Below are positions 1 through 11,621 of a stretch of 64,000 nt of DNA, piece after piece (position 1 is the first letter of the stretch; every line of letters begins with the position of its first letter). Source of the DNA: Terrabacter sp. Ter38 (lineage in GTDB: Bacteria; Actinomycetota; Actinomycetes; Actinomycetales; Dermatophilaceae). The position numbers were made by a program, and so were the translations under genes. The stretch is from the NCBI RefSeq assembly GCF_024519435.1, contig NZ_JALJRZ010000006.1, positions 248,001 to 312,000 of the forward strand. Direction: 5' to 3'. Under the pieces are notes generated by a model. That model ran no database searches. It saw nothing but the letters and a program-made list of their open reading frames with translations, and had not been told where the DNA came from.

Positions 1-1386
1 GAGGACCGAGATGCGCAGCCAGTCGCCGTAGGCCGTCGTCCGTGACAGGAGGATGAAGCTCCATGTCGCGGCGGCCGCGGTCGCGGCGGCGAGGGCGATG
101 GTGCCGACCGCGCTCGAGCGGCGCTGCCAGGCCTCGACCGCACCCATGCCGACGACGGCACCGATCGCAGGGGCCAGGGCCACGGTGTAGTACTCGTGGA
201 AGATGCCGGCCATGAAGGAGAAGACGAGCATCGTGACCACGAGCCAGCCTCCCCAGACGACGTAGGCGGCACGGCGCAGGTCGGTGCGCGGGCGACGGCC
301 CCGCAGCCAGAGGCCGGCCGCGAGCAGGATCAGCGCGCTCGGGATGAGCCACGAGACCTGGTCGCCGACACTCGAGGAGAACATCCGGAAGAGACCCGTC
401 GAGCCCCACATGCCGCCACCTGCGGTCGCGCCGCCACCGCCGACCGAGCCGGTCTCGTCACCGCTGAGACGCCCGAGACCGTTGTAGCCGAAGGTCAGCT
501 CGAGGAACGAGTTCGTCTGGCTTCCTCCGATGTAGGGACGGGCCGAGGCCGGCACGAGCTCGACGATCGCGACCCACCAGCCGGCCGAGAGCACCATGGT
601 GCCGACGGCGAGCAGCGAGTGGACGATCCTCTTGCGCAGCGTCGTCGGGGCGGCGACGAGGTAGGCGAGCCCGAAGAAGGGGACGACGAGCAGGACCTGG
701 AGGGTCTTGGTGAGGAAGCCGAGGCCGATGAAGACGCCGACGATCATCATCCACTTCGGCGAGGCCTGCGCCATCGCCTTCATCGTGGCCCAGGCGCCGA
801 GCGCCATGAGGAGCGTCAGGAGCGCGTCGGGGTTGTTGAAGGTGAACATCAGGGCCGCGACGGGCGTCAGCGCGAGGACGACACCGGCGATGAGTCCGGC
901 CGCCGCACCGAAGTGGCGCTTGACCGTCGTGTAGACGACGCCGACCGTCGCGACGCCCATGAGCGCCTGCGGCAGCAGGATCGCGAGGGAGCTGAGGCCG
1001 AGGAGCCGCACCGAGAGGGCCATCACCCAGAGGGAGGCCGGCGGCTTGTCGACGGTGATCGAGCTCGCGGCGTCGGAGCTGCCGAAGAAGAAGGCCTTCC
1101 AGCTGTCGCTGCCCGCCTGGACGGCCGCGGAGTAGAAGGAGTTCGCGTAGCCGCTCGCCGTGAGGTTCCACGTGTAGAGCACGAGCGTGACGAGCAGGAG
1201 GCCGAGGAGCGCGGGCCGCGCCCAGGACGGGTCGGCGTCCGCTCCGCGCCACAGTCGCTGGAGTCGGCCGGGACGACCCGCACGGCTGGCCGGCTGCGAG
1301 GTCTGGGGGCGGGCGTCCGCCGGCCCGACGGGCGCCGGTGCGGTGCTGCTCGCCGGGCCCGTGGTGGTGAGGGTCATCGTGTCCAT
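1..1386 (-). CDS. GT39-type membrane glycosyltransferase (C-terminus beyond left edge)
   Basis: Membrane enzyme of the ArnT/PMT glycosyltransferase 39 type, expected to move a sugar from a polyprenyl-phosphate donor to an acceptor outside the membrane. 462 residues are visible and the reading frame stays open to base 1. A Pro/Ala-rich N-terminus is followed by a first membrane helix (about 57-74), the donor-site motif TVDKPP (111-116), and a series of hydrophobic helices. A Gly-rich external loop (GSVGGGGATAGGG) resembles those of the actinobacterial/YkcB-like subgroup. Start chosen at ATG 1386; a second in-frame ATG at 1377 is possible. A hexamer GAACGT lies six bases before 1386, which may be a leaderless -10. 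Substrate not predictable. Confidence 0.85.
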   Translation of the reverse strand, partial: MDTMTLTTTGPASSTAPAPVGPADARPQTSQPASRAGRPGRLQRLWRGADADPSWARPALLGLLLVTLVLYTWNLTASGYANSFYSAAVQAGSDSWKAFFFGSSDAASSITVDKPPASLWVMALSVRLLGLSSLAILLPQALMGVATVGVVYTTVKRHFGAAAGLIAGVVLALTPVAALMFTFNNPDALLTLLMALGAWATMKAMAQASPKWMMIVGVFIGLGFLTKTLQVLLVVPFFGLAYLVAAPTTLRKRIVHSLLAVGTMVLSAGWWVAIVELVPASARPYIGGSQTNSFLELTFGYNGLGRLSGDETGSVGGGGATAGGGMWGSTGLFRMFSSSVGDQVSWLIPSALILLAAGLWLRGRRPRTDLRRAAYVVWGGWLVVTMLVFSFMAGIFHEYYTVALAPAIGAVVGMGAVEAWQRRSSAVGTIALAAATAAAATWSFILLSRTTAYGDWLRISVL

Positions 1387-1475
1387 GGCTCAACGTTCGG
1401 GTGGGCGGCTGTGCCGTTCCTATGACCCGACTTTGGTGCCGGCATGAGGTCCGGGTCGCACTCCGGGCTCAGGCC

Positions 1476-1545
1476 GGAAGCGCGCCATGGCGCACTTCCG
1501 CTGGCGTCGAAGCCGGGAGGACGGCGGGAAGTGCGCCACGGCGCG
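1476..1545. repeat. 24-bp palindrome plus partial second copy
   Basis: In the gap between the glycosyltransferase start and the histidine kinase stop, bases 1476-1499 form a near-perfect palindrome: GGAAG, one mismatched base, GCGCCATGGCGC, one mismatched base, CTTCC. Bases 1527-1545 repeat 19 bases of the same element in the other orientation with one change. It could be a REP-like intergenic repeat or a terminator for the kinase operon. The rest of the 1387-1575 gap shows nothing else. Confidence 0.5.
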
Positions 1546-1575
1546 AGTCGGCCGGGTGGGTCCCCCGGGGCGCAG

Positions 1576-3318
1576 TCAGGGGGCGGCGGGCAGGAGCACG
1601 CTGAAGGTCGTGTCGCCGGGCCGGCTGTCGAGCTCGACACGACCGCCGTGCGCCTTGCTGACCGCGGCGACGATCGAGAGACCCAGACCGGTGCTGCCAC
1701 CGCCCCGCACGCGCGCGTCATCGCCACGGGCGAAGCGTTCGAACACGTTGGGCTGCAAGGCATCCGGCACACCCGGGCCGTCGTCGTGGACGGCGACCCG
1801 CACCCACTCACCCTCGGGGCGCACCGACGTCGTGACGCGGGTGCCGTCCGGAGTGTGCGTACGCGCGTTGGCGAGCAGGTTGGCCACGACCTGGTGCAGG
1901 CGGGCACCGTCACCCGTCACCTCGACGGGCTCGGGGGGCAGGTCGAGGTCCCAGCGGTGGCCGGGTGATGCCGCGTGGGCGTCGCTCACGGCGTTGATGA
2001 CGAGCATCGACATGTCGACCGGGGCCTGCTCGAGGGGGCGACCGGCGTCGAGACGCGCGAGCAGGAGCAGGTCCTCGACGAGCGAGCTCATCCGGTCCGC
2101 CTCCGACTCGATGCGGCCCATCGCGTGGGTCACCGTCGGCGGGACGGGGTCGGGCTCGCGACGCGACAGCTCGGCGTAGCCCTTGATCGAGGCGAGCGGC
2201 GTGCGCAGCTCGTGGGAGGCGTCGGCGACGAACTGCCGCACCCGCTGCTCGCTCTGGTGGCGGGCGTTGAGGGCATCGTCGACGTGGTCGAGCATCTCGT
2301 TGAAGGCCGCACCCACCTGGCCCACCTCGGTGCGGGTGTCGGTGTCGATGGGGTCGACCCGGGCCCCGAGCGCGACCTTGCCCGAGTCGAGCGGCGTCTG
2401 TGAGACCTTCGTGGCCGTGGCCGCAAGCCGACGGAGCGGCTCGAGGTTGCGGCGCACGAGCCACGTCCCGATCAGGGCCACGAGGATGAGGCCCGCCGCG
2501 ACCGTGCTGATCGCGAGGACCACCATCTGCTGGACGGTGCGCTGCTGCTGCGCCATCGGCAGTCCGACCACGAGGACGCCCGGCGACGCGTCAGGTGACG
2601 TCGGAGGGCTCCCCCTCGGCCGGAGCGTCTGGTACGTCGCGATGACGCGGTAGGTCCCGAGGTTCCCACCGAGGTCGATGTCCGTGGCGTTGGGACCGAG
2701 CCCTGCTCCGGCAAGGAGCTGCAGCTGCGATGCAGTGAGGTTGGTCGGCTGCTTGTCCAGGGAGGTTGCCTTCCCGACGTCCGTCGGGAACAGACTCGTC
2801 GGTGCCGTGGGGAGGAAGGCGTTGAGCCCTTCGTCGCCGGGGCCCCCGAAGCGCCGCTCGTCGTCCCCGCTCACGCTGAAGTCAGGGAGGGGGCCCCCGC
2901 TCAGGATGCGCGAGAACGACTCGTGGAGCTGGTCGTCGACCTGTCCGGTCAGCTGGCGGTCGAGGGCGACGACCGTGAAGGCTCCGGTCGCGAGACTGAG
3001 GACGGTGAAGAGCGCGAGCATCGAGGCGACGAGCTTGGCGCGCAGCGTCCACGCCGACCACGGACGCACCTGGTCACGCGCGTCAGCGAGCCGCCGGCCC
3101 AGCGGCACCCGGACCTCGGCGTCGCCGTCCAGACCGGCCTCGGGACGCGGCGTGGCAACAGAAGGTGCCGGGACCGCATACGTCATCGGGTCGTCGCCCT
3201 CGTCGCGGAAGCCGACGCCCTCGGGGAAGATGTCGAGCGCGCCCGCACCCTCGTCGTCGGGCAGGTCCGCGCGGTCCGGCAGCTCGGTGCCCGCCTCAGG
3301 CGGCCGGCTTGAGGACAT
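1576..3318 (-). CDS. Two-component sensor histidine kinase (HAMP, EnvZ class)
   Basis: Membrane sensor kinase, 580 residues. Order: acidic cytoplasmic tail (1-90), membrane helix (about 94-117), extracytoplasmic sensor region (about 118-264), second helix (265-289), HAMP, HisKA with the phospho-acceptor H369 in FVADASHELRTP, then HATPase_c with the N box (ANLLANARTHTPDG), G1 (DDGPGVPD) and G2 (GSTGLGLSIV). The GTG/ATG region at 3318 overlaps the end of the upstream response-regulator gene by 23 bases, so the two are one operon. The long N-terminal tail before the first helix is unusual; the ATG at 3186 (MTYAVPAP) is an alternative start. Signal unknown. Confidence 0.9.
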   Translation of the reverse strand: MSSSRPPEAGTELPDRADLPDDEGAGALDIFPEGVGFRDEGDDPMTYAVPAPSVATPRPEAGLDGDAEVRVPLGRRLADARDQVRPWSAWTLRAKLVASMLALFTVLSLATGAFTVVALDRQLTGQVDDQLHESFSRILSGGPLPDFSVSGDDERRFGGPGDEGLNAFLPTAPTSLFPTDVGKATSLDKQPTNLTASQLQLLAGAGLGPNATDIDLGGNLGTYRVIATYQTLRPRGSPPTSPDASPGVLVVGLPMAQQQRTVQQMVVLAISTVAAGLILVALIGTWLVRRNLEPLRRLAATATKVSQTPLDSGKVALGARVDPIDTDTRTEVGQVGAAFNEMLDHVDDALNARHQSEQRVRQFVADASHELRTPLASIKGYAELSRREPDPVPPTVTHAMGRIESEADRMSSLVEDLLLLARLDAGRPLEQAPVDMSMLVINAVSDAHAASPGHRWDLDLPPEPVEVTGDGARLHQVVANLLANARTHTPDGTRVTTSVRPEGEWVRVAVHDDGPGVPDALQPNVFERFARGDDARVRGGGSTGLGLSIVAAVSKAHGGRVELDSRPGDTTFSVLLPAAP

Positions 3319-4033
3319 ACCCAGCTCCTCGCATGGTGTGGATCATCGGCTCGCGACCGGCGTCGATCTTCTTGCGCAGGTAGGAGATGTAGAGCTCGAC
3401 GACGTTGGCCTGGCCGCCGAAGTCGTAGTTCCACACGCGGTCGAGGATCTGCGCCTTCGACAGGACCCGCTTGGGGTTGCGCATGAGGTAGCGCAGCAGC
3501 TCGAACTCCGTTGCGGTCAGGTGGATCTCCTCGTTGCCGCGCATCACCTCGTGGCTGTCCTCGTCGAGGCTGAGATCACCGACGACGAGCACCGAGTCGG
3601 ACGCCGACACGGCGATGGTCGTGCGTCGCATGAGGGCACGGACGCGTGCGACGACCTCCTCGAGCGAGAACGGCTTCGTGACGTAGTCGTCGCCGCCCGC
3701 GGTGAGACCCGAGACGCGGTCCTCGACGGCGTCCTTGGCGGTGAGGAAGAGGACGGGCACGTTGCTGTTGTCGGCACGCATGCGTCGCAGCACCTCGAGG
3801 CCGTCGAAGTCGGGGAGCATCATGTCGAGCACGACGGCGTCGGGGTCGAACTCGCGGGCCGCGCGCACGGCCTCCATGCCGGTGCCGGCGGCGCGCACCT
3901 CCCAGCCCTCGTAGCGCAGGGCCATGCCGAGCAGCTCGGTGAGGTTGGCCTCGTCGTCGACGACGAGCACCCGCACCGGGGAGCCGTCGAGTCGCTGGAG
4001 TCGCGCCGCTGCGGGCTTGGTCTTCTCGCTCAT
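3296..4033 (-). CDS. OmpR/PhoB-family response regulator
   Basis: DNA-binding partner of the following kinase, 245 residues. The receiver domain has the acidic pair D26/D27 (VVDDE), phospho-acceptor D70 (VVLDMMLPDFDG) and conserved K120 (VTKPF). The C-terminal half (about 150-240) is an OmpR-type winged helix containing LTATEFELLRYLMRNP and the YISYLRKKID recognition region. It is transcribed first in the operon, divergently from the membrane protein gene starting at 4174, which is therefore a candidate target. Close to actinobacterial TcrA/TrcR-like regulators by general sequence character; the regulon cannot be read from the window. Confidence 0.92.
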   Translation of the reverse strand: MSEKTKPAAARLQRLDGSPVRVLVVDDEANLTELLGMALRYEGWEVRAAGTGMEAVRAAREFDPDAVVLDMMLPDFDGLEVLRRMRADNSNVPVLFLTAKDAVEDRVSGLTAGGDDYVTKPFSLEEVVARVRALMRRTTIAVSASDSVLVVGDLSLDEDSHEVMRGNEEIHLTATEFELLRYLMRNPKRVLSKAQILDRVWNYDFGGQANVVELYISYLRKKIDAGREPMIHTMRGAGYVLKPAA

Positions 4034-4173
4034 GTCATCCAGTGAAGCCCCTGGGCCTGTGCCGTGACCAGTACCTTCCTGTGCGAATCCTGTGGAGTGA
4101 CTGTCCCGAAGTCCCAGCGGCTCGATGGCTGCGCCACAGCACCCGCACAGGCAGCCGCCCGACCGTTGGCCTC

Positions 4174-4956
4174 ATGAGCCACGAGTCCACGCCACAGGTC
4201 CCGGCGTCGCAGCCGACGCCCGCGCTGCCGCAGTTCGACCCGAACGCGCCGGCCGCCCACCCCACCGACGACACCCAGCTGCTCCCCTCGGCGACGACGA
4301 CCGAGATGCCGGTGACGCCACCGGCCACGCCGTACGCGTATGCCGTGTCGCCGAGGGCCGCGACCCCGCTCGCCGGTCCGGACGTGCCGCTCTCACCCAC
4401 CGGCCTGCCGGTCCGCGAGAGGGCGGTCCGCGCGAGGGCGGTCCGCGAGAAGCCGGCCGGCGTCGCGGCGAACGGTGACGGCCCCCGCTGGAACGCCAAG
4501 AAGACCGCGGTGACCGCCGGGCTCGCGCTCGTGCTGACGTCGGCGGGCGCCATCGCTGCCGCGGCCGCCATGCCGGCCGGGTCGACGGGCGGCGACACGG
4601 GCTTCCGCGGTCCGGGTGGCGGCCGCGGCTTCCAGTTCCCAGGAGGCCAGCAGGGCCTACAAGGTCAGCAGGGTCAGCAAGGCCTGACGAACCAGAACCC
4701 CAACCAGCAGGGCACGACCCCGCAGCAGCTGCCCAACCTCCAGAACGGCGTACCGGGCGGCGGACTGAGCGGCGGACTGAGCGGCATCGACCCGAACCAG
4801 CTCGGCCAGCTCGACCCGCAGGACCTGCTCCAGCAGCTCGGTCAGGGCGTCGACCCGTTCTCCGGCCAGGACCCCGGCCAGGACCCCGGCCAGGACCCCG
4901 GCCAGGACCCGGGTCAGGACGACTCGAGCACCTCTGGAAGCACCACGACGACCTGA
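4174..4956 (+). CDS. Single-pass membrane protein with Gly/Gln- and GQDP-rich outer part
   Basis: 260 residues, not recognised as a named family. A Pro/Ala/Thr-rich N-terminal half is followed by one membrane helix (about 109-132, AVTAGLALVLTSAGAIAAAAA) and then a low-complexity tail rich in Gly, Gln, Pro and Asp, ending in tandem GQDP repeats and a Ser/Thr run. An ATG at 4042 would add 44 residues that lie in the divergent promoter region and do not look protein-like, so ATG 4174 was chosen. The stop at 4956 abuts the stop of the convergent kinase gene at 4957. Being divergent from the two-component operon suggests shared control (inference). Confidence 0.65.
   Translation: MSHESTPQVPASQPTPALPQFDPNAPAAHPTDDTQLLPSATTTEMPVTPPATPYAYAVSPRAATPLAGPDVPLSPTGLPVRERAVRARAVREKPAGVAANGDGPRWNAKKTAVTAGLALVLTSAGAIAAAAAMPAGSTGGDTGFRGPGGGRGFQFPGGQQGLQGQQGQQGLTNQNPNQQGTTPQQLPNLQNGVPGGGLSGGLSGIDPNQLGQLDPQDLLQQLGQGVDPFSGQDPGQDPGQDPGQDPGQDDSSTSGSTTTT
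4864..4920 (+). repeat. 12-bp in-frame tandem repeat (GQDP)
   Basis: Nearly five copies of a 12-base unit (GGCCAGGACCCC) encode consecutive Gly-Gln-Asp-Pro units at the end of the membrane protein. The DNA identity of the copies points to recent expansion by slippage. Confidence 0.9.
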
Positions 4957-8151
<3,195 letters not shown>

Positions 8152-8313
8152 GTCCCGATCCTCGCGCATGTCGGGCCGTGGCGCCCGGATGGCGCGCTCT
8201 TTTCGGCGAGGGAGGCCCCGCGAGCCGCAGGTGAGCCTCGCCTTCGGTGACAGCGTCCCCGGCGGGTGCCACGATCGACGGGCACCGCCCCACCGTCGAT
8301 CGGAGCACCACCC

Positions 8314-9063
8314 ATGTCCGACGTGCGCGCGTCCGACGAGCCCACGCCCGTCGACAACGGCCACGACCGCGAGGAGCCGCACGACGCCAACGTCGGCGCG
8401 CGCCTCAACTGGCTCCGGGCCGGCGTCCTCGGCGCCAACGACGGCATCGTGTCGACCGCCGGGGTCGTCGTCGGCGTCGCGGGTGCGACAGCCGACAAGG
8501 CCGCGATCATCCTCGCGGGCATCGCCGCGCTGTCCGCCGGCGCCATGTCGATGGCTGCCGGCGAGTACGTCTCGGTCAGCACCCAGCGTGACTCGGAGCG
8601 GGCGCTCCTGACGCTCGAGCGCAAGGAGCTGCACGAGGACCCCGAGGGCGAGCTCGAGGAGCTGACCCAGCTCTACGAGGCCAAGGGGATGCGCCGCGAG
8701 CTGGCCGCCGAGGTCGCGCGCGAGCTCACGGCCCACGACGCGCTGACCGCGCACGCCGAAGCCGAGCTCGGCATCGACCCGACCGACCTGACCAACCCGT
8801 GGCACGCCGCCGGCGCCTCGATGATCGCCTTCGTCGTCGGCGCGATCCTGCCGATGCTCACCATCACCTTCAGCCCGGCCTCGATCCGGATCCATGTCAC
8901 GGTGGTCAGCGTCGCCGCGGCCCTCGCCCTGACCGGCGCGGTCAGCGCCCGCCTCGGACGCAGCCCGGCCACCCGGGCGGTCCTGCGCAACGTCGCCGGC
9001 GGCCTGCTCGCCATGGGCGTGACGTATGCCATCGGCGCCCTCGTCGGGGTCAACATCGGCTGA
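8314..9063 (+). CDS. VIT/CCC1-family metal transporter
   Basis: 249-residue membrane protein of the vacuolar iron transporter (VIT1/CCC1, nodulin-21-like) family, expected to move Fe2+ or Mn2+ by proton antiport. The N-terminal region has the family motifs WLRAGVLGANDGIVSTAGVVVGV and SAGAMSMAAGEYVSVSTQ. A hydrophilic Glu-rich metal-binding helix pair follows (ELHEDPEGELEELTQLYEAKG), then three hydrophobic segments near the C-terminus. ATG 8314 was chosen over upstream codons because GGAG lies eight bases before it. It is divergent from the hybrid kinase with about 160 bases between starts. Confidence 0.92.
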   Translation: MSDVRASDEPTPVDNGHDREEPHDANVGARLNWLRAGVLGANDGIVSTAGVVVGVAGATADKAAIILAGIAALSAGAMSMAAGEYVSVSTQRDSERALLTLERKELHEDPEGELEELTQLYEAKGMRRELAAEVARELTAHDALTAHAEAELGIDPTDLTNPWHAAGASMIAFVVGAILPMLTITFSPASIRIHVTVVSVAAALALTGAVSARLGRSPATRAVLRNVAGGLLAMGVTYAIGALVGVNIG

Positions 9064-9123
9064 GCGCGCGGCCACTTCACGGCCAGCACGCGGCATACGA
9101 CCCGATCAGCGCCCGCCGGGCTG

Positions 9124-9307
9124 TAGAGTCGAGGTGTCCCAAGCGCCCGTCCGTGGCGCAACCGCCGGTCCGGCGCTCGGGGCACAGGGCGCGCGATGCG
9201 CGTCCACCGGGACTCGAGCCGAGTCCGCCGCCGACACCGACCCAGACAGGCACGGTGTCGTCCGGGGGCCCAGCCCGCTCGACGTCCTCCGCGTCATCAG
9301 GAGGAAC
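9124..9307 (+). promoter_or_regulatory. Promoter and long structured leader of the SNF2 gene
   Basis: TAGAGT at 9124-9129 looks like a -10 box, which puts the RNA start near 9136. The RNA would then fold at once: 9134-9140 pairs with 9179-9185 and 9142-9147 with 9172-9177, giving a 13-pair stem with one A/C mismatch, and an inner stem GGCG/CGCC sits in the loop. A second hairpin lies at 9210-9226 (GGACTCG, 3-base loop, CGAGTCC). The leader is about 170 bases and carries no convincing ORF. It could be a cis-regulatory element or a small RNA; no known riboswitch was recognised. Confidence 0.45.
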
Positions 9308-11494
9308 ATGGCAACGCGCGTCCGCCGCCGACCGACCGACGGCCAGGGCCCCCAGCAGGGGCAGAACGGCCAGAACCACGGTCAGCGGAAGGCCACCCAG
9401 CGCAAGGACGACCCTGCGCCGCTCATCCCCGTGCTCGCACGGCGGGTCCGCGAGGTCGAGTCCCGCGTCTCGAGCAAGGGCAAGGCCAGCCCGACGAACC
9501 GGACCAAGTTCCTCGTCGTGGCCACGCTCATGCGGTCCGAGCGCGCCCGGGTCCGCGAGGACGCGTCGATCCCGTCGGCCACGCGGGCCGACCTGCTCAA
9601 GCGGCTCGACGGCATCGCGACGATCCTCGCGCAGATCGCGGCCCGCGACACGAGCCTGCTGACGCTGCTCGACGCGAACGCCAAGCCCGGGCCTGCGGCC
9701 CAGCAGATGCGGCGCGACTGGCTCCTCGAGTCCGGCGCCGAGCTCGCCGAGGAGGACCTCGTCATCCAGGCGCCCGAGCCCCCGCGGCCAGTCGTCCCGC
9801 CGCAGATCGCGGCCCGCCAGGTGATGCCCCAGTCGGTGCCGTCGCGGGCGCTCGCCAACCCGTTCTTGACGCCTGACGTCGGTCGCGCCCAGAGCGACTA
9901 CCTCCCCAACCGGCTCGCCGGCTGGGACCTGCTCAGCCCGCTCTACCGCGCCTTCGAGCAGGGCGCGGGCGGGGAGGCAGCGTCGATGGACCTGCCGCCG
10001 ACGCCGCAGATCGACCGCTTCTCCCCGCCCGGGTCGCAGCTCATGGTCCACCAGTCCCGCTTCCTCCAGAGCGTCCAGGAGGGCCACCGCACCTTCCTGC
10101 TCGCCGACGAGCCCGGTCTCGGCAAGACGGCGCAGTCCGTCATGGCCGCCTCGATCGCCGGCGCCTACCCGATGCTCGCCGTCGTCCCGAACGTCGTGAA
10201 GATCAACTGGGCCCGAGAGGTCGAGCGGTGGACACCGCAGCGCCGGGTCACCGTCATCCACGGCGACGGCAACGACGTCGACGCCTTCGCCGACGTCTTC
10301 GTCGTCAACTACGAGATCCTCGACCGGCACTTCGGCTGGCTCTCGAACTTCGGCTTCCGCTCGATGGTCGTCGACGAGGCCCACTTCATCAAGAACCTCC
10401 AGTCGCAGCGCTCGCAGCAGGTCCTCGCCCTCGGCGACCGGCTGCGATCGACGACGCCCGGCGGCGACCCGCTCCTCATGGCCCTCACCGGCACGCCGCT
10501 CATCAACGACGTCAAGGACTTCGACGCGATCTGGCGCTTCCTGGGCTGGATCAAGGACGGCAAGCCGACCGCCGAGATCGTCCGGCGCCTCGACGACACC
10601 GGCCACACCCCTGCCGATCGCGCCTTCTACCCGGAGGCGCGTCGCGCAGTCATCGACATGGGCATCGTGCGCCGCCGCAAGGTCGACGTGGCCAAGGACC
10701 TGCCGGACAAGCGGATCGCCGACATCACCGTCGAGCTCGACGACGACCTCGGTCGCTCGATCCGCGAGGCCGAGCGCGCTCTCGGCCGCCGCCTGGCCCA
10801 GCGCTATCGCTCTCTGCTCGCTGCCGGCGACGGCCGCGAGGAGGACGGCGAGCCCGACACCGCGCTCATGCGTCGGGTCGCCGCCGCGGAGCTGCGCGCC
10901 GCGTCGGCCGAGAAGGGCACCGACAACGTCTTCTCGCTCGTGCGCCGCATCGGCCAGGCCAAGTCGACCCTCGCCGCCGACTACGCCGTGCAGCTGTCGC
11001 ACTCGGTCGGCAAGGTCGTCTTCTTCGCCAAGCACATCGACGTCATGGACGCCGCCGAGCGCGTCCTCGCGTCGGCGGGGCTGCGCACCGTGTCGGTGCG
11101 CGGCGAGCAGACCTCGAAGCAGCGCCAGGAGGCGATCGACGCCTTCCAGAAGGACCCCGAGGTCGCCGTCGCGGTCTGCTCGCTCACTGCCGCCGGCGTC
11201 GGGCTCAACCTGCACGCCGCCTCCAACGTCGTGCTCGCCGAGCTGTCGTGGACCGCGGCCGAGCAGCAGCAGGCCATCGACCGGGTGCACCGCATCGGCC
11301 AGGACGAGCCCGTCACGGCCTGGCGCATCCTCGCCTCCGGCACCATCGACTCCAAGATCGCCGAGCTCATCGACGCCAAGCAGGGGCTCGCCGCGCGCGC
11401 CCTCGACGGCAGCGACGAGGACATCACGTCGGGCGACACGCTCCAGCTCGACGCCCTCGTCGAGCTGCTGCGCCAGGCCCTCGTCGAGCCCTGA
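9308..11494 (+). CDS. SNF2-family ATPase (SMARCAL1-like helicase core)
   Basis: 728-residue DNA translocase of the SNF2/superfamily 2 group, probably acting in DNA repair or remodelling. The N-terminal 230 residues are basic and without a recognised domain. The core has Walker A ADEPGLGKTAQS (K273), DEAH at 356-359, and motif III TGTPLINDV. The C-terminal helicase half has FFAKHIDVMDAAERVL, AAGVGLNLHAASNVV and RVHRIGQDEPV. The start ATG 9308 is fixed by a strong AGGAGGA just upstream; longer in-frame extensions have no ribosome site. A DEAH box and compact C-terminal lobe resemble SMARCAL1/annealing-helicase types rather than the SWIM-containing SNF2 at 40841. Confidence 0.88.
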   Translation: MATRVRRRPTDGQGPQQGQNGQNHGQRKATQRKDDPAPLIPVLARRVREVESRVSSKGKASPTNRTKFLVVATLMRSERARVREDASIPSATRADLLKRLDGIATILAQIAARDTSLLTLLDANAKPGPAAQQMRRDWLLESGAELAEEDLVIQAPEPPRPVVPPQIAARQVMPQSVPSRALANPFLTPDVGRAQSDYLPNRLAGWDLLSPLYRAFEQGAGGEAASMDLPPTPQIDRFSPPGSQLMVHQSRFLQSVQEGHRTFLLADEPGLGKTAQSVMAASIAGAYPMLAVVPNVVKINWAREVERWTPQRRVTVIHGDGNDVDAFADVFVVNYEILDRHFGWLSNFGFRSMVVDEAHFIKNLQSQRSQQVLALGDRLRSTTPGGDPLLMALTGTPLINDVKDFDAIWRFLGWIKDGKPTAEIVRRLDDTGHTPADRAFYPEARRAVIDMGIVRRRKVDVAKDLPDKRIADITVELDDDLGRSIREAERALGRRLAQRYRSLLAAGDGREEDGEPDTALMRRVAAAELRAASAEKGTDNVFSLVRRIGQAKSTLAADYAVQLSHSVGKVVFFAKHIDVMDAAERVLASAGLRTVSVRGEQTSKQRQEAIDAFQKDPEVAVAVCSLTAAGVGLNLHAASNVVLAELSWTAAEQQQAIDRVHRIGQDEPVTAWRILASGTIDSKIAELIDAKQGLAARALDGSDEDITSGDTLQLDALVELLRQALVEP

Positions 11495-11517
11495 CGCCCA
11501 GCTGACTCGGGACCCTG

Positions 11518-11546
11518 GTCCCGTCCCGGCAGCCCCGGGGCGGGAC
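11518..11546 (+). terminator. Hairpin terminator after the SNF2 gene
   Basis: A 12-pair stem (GTCCCG and CCCGG arms, one G-T pair) with loop CAGCC begins 24 bases after the SNF2 stop. There is no U-run, as is common in actinobacteria. It separates SNF2 from the alcohol dehydrogenase gene. Confidence 0.55.
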
Positions 11547-11621
11547 GTATGGCCCTACCTCCCCACCGGTCCCCGCGATGGACTGGACCCGCGCCGCTGA
11601 CCTGCGGCCCGAGGAGGAGAC

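Noticed and set aside
196-1425. 409-residue plus-strand frame over the left-edge gene
   Set aside because: Glu/Arg/Asp-rich shadow. The minus strand shows a clean membrane glycosyltransferase that simply runs off the edge.
9134-9185. tRNA-like folding before the SNF2 gene
   Set aside because: The stem is good but there is no T-loop GTTCRA, no anticodon arm and no CCA-side acceptor pattern.
9077-11290. 737-residue minus-strand frame over the SNF2 gene
   Set aside because: Antisense shadow produced by high G+C; the plus strand carries the Walker and DEAH motifs.
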